Below are positions 27,380 through 34,102 of a stretch of 34,102 bases of DNA, in pieces; within the stretch, counting starts at the first letter, position 1, and every line of letters starts with the position of its first letter. Origin of the DNA: Natrialbaceae archaeon (GTDB taxonomy: Archaea > Halobacteriota > Halobacteria > Halobacteriales > Natrialbaceae). Where the stretch lies: NCBI GenBank assembly GCA_003552885.1, contig PUPA01000043.1, forward strand, positions 1-34,102, given 5' to 3'. Below the pieces are notes generated by a model that was not told where the DNA came from, did not search any database, and saw nothing but the letters and a program-made list of their open reading frames with translations. The translations under genes were made by a program, and so were the position numbers.

Positions 27380-28486
27380 TCAGCCGTCGGCCGGCGGGGG
27401 CGACTCCTCCTCGAGGGATCCACGCCGTAGAGCGACCTTCCGACGGTTCTCCTCGCCGATCCGGTCGGCGATCGCCTCGATCAGCTCGAGGACCTCTCCC
27501 TGGATCTCGCTCCCTGCGTCTTTGACGACCGTACCCCCGATGTCCTCGCCGCCGAAGTCGGGGTGAAGTGGAAGCGAGTCGAGTCTGGGGACGTCGTAAT
27601 CTTCGCTTATTTTCACCGCGCCGTCGCGGCCGAACAGCTCGTGGCTGTCCCCACAGCTCGGACACCGGAACGAACTCATGTTCTCGACGACCCCGAGTAC
27701 GGGCGCGTCGTGCTGTTGGAACATCTGGACGGCCTTGCGGGTGTCGTCGACGGACATCTGCTGGGGGGTGGTCACGAGCACCGCGCCGGCGACGGGCATC
27801 GCCTGCAACAGGTTCAACGAGGCGTCGCCGGTTCCCGGCGGGAGGTCGACGACGAGGTAGTCGAGGTGGCCCCACTCGACGCCGTCGACGAACTTCATCA
27901 TGAACTTGTTGACCATCGGCCCCCGGAGGATCGCGGGGTCGTCCTGGTCTTTGAGCAGAAAGCCCATGCTCATCACGCGAACCCCCTCCGAGACCGGGGG
28001 AACCAGCTTGTCCTCCTGGGTGACCGCGGGCTCACCCTCGAGGGGGAGCAGTCGGGGGACGTTCGGGCCGTGGATGTCGGCGTCGAGCACGCCGACGCGG
28101 GCGCCCAGCTCGTCGAGTCCGGCCGCGAGGTTCGTCGCGACGGTCGTCTTGCCGACGCCGCCCTTTCCGCTCGCGACGGCGATCACGTTCCGGACCGTCG
28201 GAAGCACCTCCTCGTCGAAGCCGTGTTCGGAGCCGGCATGAGCGCGCAGGTCGGCCTCGAGGCCGGTCTCGGCGACGACCTCGCGGATCCGGTCGCCGAG
28301 TTCCATCTCCGCCGGTGCGAACGGCGAGTTGAACGCGAGCGAGATCGACGCCGTCCCGTCCTCGACTGCCACGTCGTTCACCAGCCCCATCGAGACGATG
28401 TCCGTGCCGACGATCGGGTCCTCGATCGACGACAGCCGTTCTCGTAGCTCCGCCGCCGAGGCGGCGTCCGTTTCGGATTCGCTCAT
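27380..28486 (-). CDS. Mrp/ApbC (Nbp35-like) iron-sulfur carrier P-loop ATPase
   Basis: VRNVIAVASGKGGVGKTTVATNLAAGLDELGARVGVLDADIHGPNVPRLL...DYLVVDLPPGTGDASLNLLQAMPVAGAVLVTTPQ...SSFRCPSCGDSHELFG (CxxC). Confidence 0.95.
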   Translation of the reverse strand: MSESETDAASAAELRERLSSIEDPIVGTDIVSMGLVNDVAVEDGTASISLAFNSPFAPAEMELGDRIREVVAETGLEADLRAHAGSEHGFDEEVLPTVRNVIAVASGKGGVGKTTVATNLAAGLDELGARVGVLDADIHGPNVPRLLPLEGEPAVTQEDKLVPPVSEGVRVMSMGFLLKDQDDPAILRGPMVNKFMMKFVDGVEWGHLDYLVVDLPPGTGDASLNLLQAMPVAGAVLVTTPQQMSVDDTRKAVQMFQQHDAPVLGVVENMSSFRCPSCGDSHELFGRDGAVKISEDYDVPRLDSLPLHPDFGGEDIGGTVVKDAGSEIQGEVLELIEAIADRIGEENRRKVALRRGSLEEESPPPADG

Positions 28487-28576
28487 CGCTGAATAACGGT
28501 GCTCTGGAGGTTTGTGTGTTTCGTCGTCGGCCGGGGGAATCGACGGATGAAAGCCCCCGGGGCCCCGACCGCGGAC

Positions 28577-29818
28577 ATGGAACTCGAGTTTCTCGGCGGG
28601 GCCGGGGAGGTCGGCCGGAGCGCCCTGCTCGTCGACGACCGGCTGCTGGTCGACTACGGCGTCGAATCGGGGAACCCGCCGCGGTACCCGATCCGGGAAC
28701 CCGAGCCGACGGCCGTGATCGCCAGCCACGGCCACCTCGACCACGTCGGGGCGATCCCCGCCCTGCTCTCGGGGGACGCCCGCCCGGCAGTTCACTGGAC
28801 CCCTCCGACCCGGGACCTCGCGAGGCTGCTCGCCGAGGACACGCTGAAACTCCACGGGGGGACCTACGACTGTCCGTTCACCCGGGCCGAGCTGGCCCGG
28901 CTCGGGCAGGTCTCCGTGACCCACGGCTACGGCGAGCCCTTCGAGGTCGCCGGCTACGAGGTCACCTTCTTCGATGCGGGTCACATCGTCGGCAGCGCCC
29001 ACGTCCTGATCGACGACGGCGAGACGCGGCTGCTCTACACCGGCGACTACCACACCGAAGACCAGGCGCTCGTCGCCGGGACGACCGCCCGGCCGGAAGC
29101 CGACGTCGTGATCACCGAGAGCACGTACGCCGACACGAGCCGACGGCCCCGTCCGGAGATCGAAGCCGCGTTCGCCGAGAGCCTCCGGACGACGGTTCGG
29201 GAGGGGGGCACCGTCGTCGTCCCCGCGTTCGCCGTCGGCCGCACCCAGGAGGTGCTCTGTCTCTGCCAGCGACACGGGATCGACTGCTACGTAGACGGGA
29301 TGGGGACGCGCGTGCTCGACTTATTCCTCCGGGAGTGGAACCGGCCGTTCCTGCGCGATCCGGAGCTGTTGGGTCGGGCGAGGGCCAACGCCCGGATCGT
29401 CGACGGCCGGGACGGCCAGCGCCGGCGGATCGCCGAGGAGAACACCGTCATCGTCACCACGAGTGGGATGCTCCACGGCGGCCCCGCGATGACCTACGTC
29501 CCCGCGATCCGCACTCACCCGACCAACAAGGTCGCACTGACGGGATACCAGGTCGAAGGGACCCCCGGCCGGGAGCTGCTCGAGACCGGGCGCGCCGAAC
29601 TCGACGGCCGGGTGATGCCCGTCAGCGCCCGGGTCGAGGCCTACGACTTCTCGGCCCACGCCGACCGCGAGGGCCTCCGATCGTTTCTCGAGAGCTACGG
29701 GACCGACGAGGTCCTGGTCGTCCACGGCGACCGTCCCGGGGCGTTCGCCGAGGAGCTGCGTGCCGACGGCGTCGAGGCACGCGCGCCGGCGCTCGGCGAA
29801 CGGCTCGTCGTCGGGTGA
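28577..29818 (+). CDS. MBL-fold beta-CASP ribonuclease/CPSF-like protein
   Basis: MELEFLGGAGEVGRSALLVDDRLLVDYG...IASHGHLDHVGAIPALL...LLYTGDYHTEDQALV...STYADT...VVPAFAVGRTQEVL...VTTSGMLHGGPAMTYV...SARVEAYDFSAHADREGL. ATG at 28547 also possible. Confidence 0.93.
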   Translation: MELEFLGGAGEVGRSALLVDDRLLVDYGVESGNPPRYPIREPEPTAVIASHGHLDHVGAIPALLSGDARPAVHWTPPTRDLARLLAEDTLKLHGGTYDCPFTRAELARLGQVSVTHGYGEPFEVAGYEVTFFDAGHIVGSAHVLIDDGETRLLYTGDYHTEDQALVAGTTARPEADVVITESTYADTSRRPRPEIEAAFAESLRTTVREGGTVVVPAFAVGRTQEVLCLCQRHGIDCYVDGMGTRVLDLFLREWNRPFLRDPELLGRARANARIVDGRDGQRRRIAEENTVIVTTSGMLHGGPAMTYVPAIRTHPTNKVALTGYQVEGTPGRELLETGRAELDGRVMPVSARVEAYDFSAHADREGLRSFLESYGTDEVLVVHGDRPGAFAEELRADGVEARAPALGERLVVG

Positions 29819-29898
29819 GGGCGGTCGGTCGTCGTCGGCGGGTGATAGCGAAGCGGCTCGTCCTCGTTGGATGGGGGCGATCGCTCGTCGGCGGGTGA
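29796..29898. repeat. Imperfect ~50-bp tandem duplication spanning the beta-CASP stop codon
   Basis: 29796-29845 GCGAACGGCTCGTCGTCGGGTGAGGGCGGTCGGTCGTCGTCGGCGGGTGA versus 29848-29898 GCGAAGCGGCTCGTCCTCGTTGGATGGGGGCGATCGCTCGTCGGCGGGTGA. Confidence 0.7.
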
Positions 29899-29908
29899 GT
29901 CGAGAGCC

Positions 29909-29968
29909 GACGCGATCGGGGGTTCAGCGACGCGATCGGGGGTTCAGCGACTCGATCAGCGGTTCAGG
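29909..29968. repeat. 20-bp tandem repeat x3 (two exact copies, one diverged) running into the 3' end of the winged-helix gene
   Basis: GACGCGATCGGGGGTTCAGC x2, then GACTCGATCAGCGGTTCAGG; the third copy contains the last codons and stop of the minus-strand ORF. Confidence 0.9.
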
Positions 29969-30249
29969 TAGTACACCTGCTTGCGGGCGTCACGGAAGCT
30001 GTACCGGGAGCCGACGAGGTCGACCTCGTCGAGGCGGTTCAGCGCGTACCGGACGGTGCGATCCGGCAACAGCGACTCCTCGGCGAGCTGGCCCTGTGAG
30101 AGCGGGGCGTCGGACTCCAGGACCTTCGCGACGAGCTTCGCGCTCGGTGGGAGCTCCCGGAGTCGTTCGCGGTACTCGGTCTCGGGAAGCCCCTCCTCGA
30201 CGGCTGCCGGGTCGTCGGTGGTACTCATGCTCATGATACTCTTAGACAC
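29956..30249 (-). CDS. Winged-helix (MarR/HTH-type) DNA-binding protein
   Basis: LRELPPSAKLVAKVLESDAPLSQGQLAEESLLPDRTVRYALNRLDEVDLVGSRYSFRDARKQVYYLNR. The start may be an internal Met (MSMSTTDD at about 30234). Confidence 0.85.
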   Translation of the reverse strand: MSKSIMSMSTTDDPAAVEEGLPETEYRERLRELPPSAKLVAKVLESDAPLSQGQLAEESLLPDRTVRYALNRLDEVDLVGSRYSFRDARKQVYYLNR

Positions 30250-30364
30250 CCCACCGGGCGTAAACGTTCGCTATATGTTGGTATGAACAGTACAACTTGT
30301 ATTAGGTGTATTATCGCGTACGTATTCCCGCCAGCGCTTTGACGCCCGCGACAGAGGGTCGTCT

Positions 30365-30763
30365 ATGGAGGAGATCCCGTCCGCGTTCGCGGACCTGTTC
30401 GAACGACCGACGATCGCCCACTTCGCGACCGTGATGCCGGACGGCACGCCCCAGGTAACCCCGGTCTGGATCGACCGCGAGGGCGATCGCCTCCTCGTGA
30501 ACACCGCCCGCGGCCGTCGCAAGGAGCGAAACGTCCGCGCGAACCCGAGGGTGGGGCTCTCGCTCGTCGACCCCGACGATCCCTACCGGTACCTCTCGGT
30601 CCGTGGCGAAGTCGAGGACGTGACCACGGAGGGGGCGATAGAGCACATCGACGCGCTCGCCGGACGGTACATGGGGCTCGAGGAGTACCCACACCACGAC
30701 GAGGAGAGCGGCGAACGGGTGATCGTCCGGATCCGCCCCGACCGGGTCGTCACGGGCGGCTGA
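30365..30763 (+). CDS. PPOX-class (pyridoxamine 5'-phosphate oxidase-like, probable F420-dependent) protein
   Basis: IPSAFADLFERPTIAHFATVMPDGTPQVTPVWIDREGDRLLVNTARGRRKERNVRANPRVGLSLVDPDDPYRYLSVRGEVE, a diagnostic PPOX pattern. Confidence 0.93.
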   Translation: MEEIPSAFADLFERPTIAHFATVMPDGTPQVTPVWIDREGDRLLVNTARGRRKERNVRANPRVGLSLVDPDDPYRYLSVRGEVEDVTTEGAIEHIDALAGRYMGLEEYPHHDEESGERVIVRIRPDRVVTGG

Positions 30764-30862
30764 TCGGCCGCGCCCCGTGGTCGACCGGCGACCCGTCACG
30801 CGGTCGACCGGTCGACGGACTTCAGTACCGTTTTATTCCATCGGCCGAGTAGCCTATTCAGT

Positions 30863-31570
30863 GTGAAAGGACAGGAGTGGTACCAGGCCGACGACGTCGC
30901 CGAGGAGTACGACACGAAACGGTTCTCCCGCGGCGGCCAACTCATCGACCGCCGGGAGAAGGAGGCGGTGCTGTCGGCCATCGAGCCGGTCGAGGACCGG
31001 CGGATCCTCGAGATCGCCTGTGGCACCGGTCGGTTCACCGCAATGCTCGCCGACCGCGGCGCGGACGTCGTCGGGCTCGACATCTCCGCGCCGATGTTGC
31101 GGCGTGGACGGAGTCGAGCGCACTCCGCTGGCGTCACAGAGCGGATCGAGTTCCTCCGGGGGGACGCGGGGCGGTTGCCGTTCCCCGACGACCACTTCGA
31201 TACGGTCGTCGCGATGCGGTTTTTCCACCTCGCGGACGATCCCGCCGCCTTCCTCCACGAGATGTGCCGGGTCGCGAGCGAACGGATCGTCTTCGACACG
31301 TTCAACCGCTTTTCGGCCCGTAGCGTCTACAACTGGGCGTTGCCGATGGGCTCGCGGCTCTACTCGAAGAGCGAGGTGGCCGTCCTGCTGGCGAAGACGG
31401 GGCTGACCCTCGAGAGCGTCGAGGACGACTTCCTGTTGCCGTACGGCCTCTACCGGTCGCTCCCGAACGCGGTCGCCGCGGGGCTCCGGTCGGTCGACCG
31501 TGCCGTCGGCCGGCTGTCGGTCACCGACCACGCCGCGTCGGTCTCCTACTGGAACGTCCGGGTCCGCTGA
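30863..31570 (+). CDS. Class I SAM-dependent methyltransferase
   Basis: GTG start; RRILEIACGTGRFTAMLADRGADVVGLDISAPMLRRGR...FLRGDAGRLPFPDDHFDTVVAMRFFHLADDP. Confidence 0.92.
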   Translation: MKGQEWYQADDVAEEYDTKRFSRGGQLIDRREKEAVLSAIEPVEDRRILEIACGTGRFTAMLADRGADVVGLDISAPMLRRGRSRAHSAGVTERIEFLRGDAGRLPFPDDHFDTVVAMRFFHLADDPAAFLHEMCRVASERIVFDTFNRFSARSVYNWALPMGSRLYSKSEVAVLLAKTGLTLESVEDDFLLPYGLYRSLPNAVAAGLRSVDRAVGRLSVTDHAASVSYWNVRVR

Positions 31571-31623
31571 CCGGCGACGCTAAAACCCATCGTATTTAGC
31601 GTTCGGTCGACGTACGTACCCGC

Positions 31624-32517
31624 ATGGAGCTCTCGGTAGTGGTGGTGACGCTCAACGACCGGGAGCGACTCTGCCGGTGTCTCGACGCCCTCGCGGCCCG
31701 GCTCCCACGGGACGTCGAGATCGTGGTGGTCAACGGCCCCTCCTCGGACGGGACGACCGGCACGGTCAGAGAGCGCCCGGAGGTCGACGTCCTCGTGGAG
31801 ATCGCAGAGCGCAGCCACGGCGTCGCACACAACGCGGGGATCGAACACGCGAGCGGCGAGACGATCGCCTTCGTCGGCGACAGTTACCGGATCGCAGACG
31901 CCTGGTACGACGCCGTCCGGACGGCCGTCGGCGCCGGCGCAGAGATCGTCACCGGCCCCGGCGCGGGGACCGCCGGCGACGACCGGACGGTCGACGGTCG
32001 CCCCGTTACGCCGTTTGCCGCCCCGAACGTCGCCTTCGACCGCGGCACCCTCGAATCCCTCGACGGCTTCGACGAGTACCTCTCGGTCGACGGCGCCGTC
32101 GACTGTGCCCACCGGGCGGCCGCACTCGACCACACCGTCACCTGGCGTCCCGAGATGGCCGTCCGCCCCGTTCGCGAGGCCGACGGCGGCCGCCCGATGG
32201 CCGACCGCGACGGCCCAGCCGACCGCTACCGCGAACTCGCCTACCGGCTCGGAAAGAACTACGGCCTCCGCCCACACGTGCTCGCCCGCCCGCTCGGCAG
32301 CGCGGTACGGGACGGCGTCGCCAACGCCAGGGCCGTCCTCGGCGGGCAACAAAAACCAACCGGATGGTTCAGAGACGGACGGCGGGTGGCGGTGGCGACG
32401 GTCCGGGGCCTCCGTGACGGGCTCCGTGCGCGGTACGCCGACCGGAGCCCCCGTCGAAACCCCGCGGGACTCTCGACGCGCCGGGACCGCGCGGTACGAG
32501 TGTACGACGGCCGGTGA
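31624..32517 (+). CDS. Family 2 glycosyltransferase
   Basis: MELSVVVVTLNDRERLCRCLDALAARLPRDVEIVVVNGPSSDGTTG...HGVAHNAGIEHASGETIAFVGDSYRIADAWYDAV. Confidence 0.85.
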   Translation: MELSVVVVTLNDRERLCRCLDALAARLPRDVEIVVVNGPSSDGTTGTVRERPEVDVLVEIAERSHGVAHNAGIEHASGETIAFVGDSYRIADAWYDAVRTAVGAGAEIVTGPGAGTAGDDRTVDGRPVTPFAAPNVAFDRGTLESLDGFDEYLSVDGAVDCAHRAAALDHTVTWRPEMAVRPVREADGGRPMADRDGPADRYRELAYRLGKNYGLRPHVLARPLGSAVRDGVANARAVLGGQQKPTGWFRDGRRVAVATVRGLRDGLRARYADRSPRRNPAGLSTRRDRAVRVYDGR

Positions 32518-32592
32518 GCGGCCGGCCGTTCCCGGGTGGGCTACGTTCCGGAGGTACCGTGGTTTATACAGGATCGGGCGGCCACCGTCGGC

Positions 32593-33648
32593 ATGGATCT
32601 GGAAGCACCCGTCGACGCGTGGTACGTCTACGCCGCGGTGGCGCTCGTCGCCGCCACACTCGTGGGGCTCGTGGCCGCGGTCCCGACGACGCCGCCGCCG
32701 GACGCCGAGCGCGCGGCGGGCGCGGTCGAGGGGGTGACCGCGAGTGAGTACCCCGCGAGCGCGAGCTACGACCACGACGCCGACGTCGTGACCATCGATC
32801 GGCGGACGATCACCATGGAGAACGCCGGCGGCCGGTCACACGCGGCGTTCGCCTACGGCGTCGTCGTCCCGGTCTCCGGCGAGGAGCGTCTCGAGAACCT
32901 CACCCACGGCGCCAGCTTCGAGGAGGAGTACGCCACGGAGCTGGCCGACGGCGACGAACACGCGGTCGCGGCGTTCGAACGGGAGCTCGCCGAGGCGTTC
33001 GAGGACAATACCGGAGAGGAGCTGCGCGCAGACGGCGAGCTCCACGCCCGCCAGCTCGCCGTCGACACCGGGGCCGACGGGCTCGACCCTCTGGAGGAAC
33101 GGCTCACCGTCCGGGTCAGCGACGACTGGGGGCCGATCGTCGACGAACTCCCCGACGAGCTCTGGGAGCCGGAGCCCTACGTCGGCGAACTCTCCGTCTC
33201 GTACGTCGGTGTCGGGCACAGACACGTCGAGATCCGGATGGACGGGGAGTACCGGCTCGCCGACCTGCTCCCCGGGATCGTTCCGGAGGAGATCGCTCCC
33301 GACCCAGAACCCCTGGCGGAGACCGAGCGGCTGACGGCCACCGCCGATGGCGTCGGCGGCACCGTCGTCGAGCCGAGATCCGACGGCCGGATCGACCACG
33401 AGATCCCCGGCACCGACTACCGGCTGGAGTCCTCCCAGCCCCCCAGGGATCCGATCGAGTTCACCGTCGAACTGACCGATCCGGCCGGCGAGTTACCGAC
33501 CGAGCGCTGGGAGTTCGAGCTCGAACACGCCGACGGCGAGCACAGCTGGGAGAACGAGATCGACCGTGAGGTCGAGTTCGAGGGCGACGTTCCGGCGATA
33601 GAGCTCGACGAACGGGGGTACTACCGTGTCACGCTCGTGGCCGTGTAG
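32593..33648 (+). CDS. Haloarchaeal DUF7283-like membrane-anchored protein
   Basis: MDLEAPVDAWYVYAAVALVAATLVGLVAAVPTTPPPDAERAAGAVEGVTASEYPASASYDHDADVVTIDRRTITMENAGGRSHAAFAYG; one N-terminal TM helix followed by a large extracytoplasmic part. Confidence 0.7.
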   Translation: MDLEAPVDAWYVYAAVALVAATLVGLVAAVPTTPPPDAERAAGAVEGVTASEYPASASYDHDADVVTIDRRTITMENAGGRSHAAFAYGVVVPVSGEERLENLTHGASFEEEYATELADGDEHAVAAFERELAEAFEDNTGEELRADGELHARQLAVDTGADGLDPLEERLTVRVSDDWGPIVDELPDELWEPEPYVGELSVSYVGVGHRHVEIRMDGEYRLADLLPGIVPEEIAPDPEPLAETERLTATADGVGGTVVEPRSDGRIDHEIPGTDYRLESSQPPRDPIEFTVELTDPAGELPTERWEFELEHADGEHSWENEIDREVEFEGDVPAIELDERGYYRVTLVAV

Positions 33649-34102
33649 GGCCCAGACCGAGCCGGTCGCGGCGCTCGTCGCCGTCTCGGCGTTCGCCCTC
33701 GGGATCGGCCTCTACGCCGTCGTCCTCGGGGGAGCCCTCTCCGACACGACCGACCCGACGACGGCCGACCGGACGATCGATCGGATCTGGGACGACCTGG
33801 AAACAGAGGGTGCGTTTCACGCCCACGACGATCGGCTCGTAGACCGGGTGACCGGGGACGCCGTTCCCGCCGGGGCGACGGTCTACGTCCGCGTGACCGC
33901 CATCGAGGGTGGCGAGGAGCGAACGGTCGCCGAGGCCGCCTTCCCGCCGGGATACCCCCACGGGACGACCCGGACCGAGGGACGTGCGATCGTCGACGAC
34001 GTCGACGCACACGGCCCGCCGGAGGGGGCGTCGGTCGCGACGCGGCCGATCCCGATCGCCCTCGAGAACCGCGCGGACGTCCGCTCGGGCACGCTTCGGG
34101 TG
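33626..34102 (+). CDS. DUF7285-like haloarchaeal protein (pilin/TadE-like N-terminus), truncated at the window end
   Basis: GTG start overlapping the upstream gene: MSRSWPCRAQTEPVAALVAVSAFALGIGLYAVVLGGALSDTTDPTTADRTIDRIWDDLETEGAFHAHDDRLVDRV...; open to the last base, not in the ORF track. Confidence 0.72.
   Translation, partial: MSRSWPCRAQTEPVAALVAVSAFALGIGLYAVVLGGALSDTTDPTTADRTIDRIWDDLETEGAFHAHDDRLVDRVTGDAVPAGATVYVRVTAIEGGEERTVAEAAFPPGYPHGTTRTEGRAIVDDVDAHGPPEGASVATRPIPIALENRADVRSGTLRV

Overview
This 34.1 kb window is haloarchaeal in character: high GC, acidic proteins, Tat/lipobox signals and short intergenic gaps. I could support about 27 protein-coding genes, one tRNA-Arg(TCG), one decayed IS5-family transposase, and several short tandem repeats. 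The genes fall into these groups: (i) a TetR regulator divergent from a CARDB-like exported protein and an RND/MMPL transporter, with a 16-bp perfect palindrome between them; (ii) a cystathionine gamma-synthase-like enzyme, a Tat/lipobox serpin, a RIO2 kinase and a DUF429 protein; (iii) a ketopantoate-reductase-like/alpha-beta hydrolase fusion; (iv) a UbiA prenyltransferase, a RecA/KaiC-like protein, a CoA-binding protein, an FxLYD-type lipoprotein, a flippase and a Rieske protein; (v) katG divergent from a Cys-rich Bat/HTH_10 regulator, beside the IS relic; (vi) a GT2 and DUF354 pair, an integrase-like protein that appears to lack its catalytic residues, Mrp/ApbC and a beta-CASP nuclease; (vii) a winged-helix regulator, a PPOX protein, a methyltransferase and a second GT2, then a DUF7283/DUF7285-like pair running off the end. 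I found no CRISPR array, rRNA or intact mobile element. The points most worth follow-up are the KPR-hydrolase fusion, the apparent pseudo-recombinase, the Cys-rich regulator opposite katG, the serpin, and tandem duplications that repeatedly sit on stop or start codons. Most long overlapping ORFs in the supplied track are high-GC antisense artefacts. All family calls are from recognition of the sequence, not from database searches.
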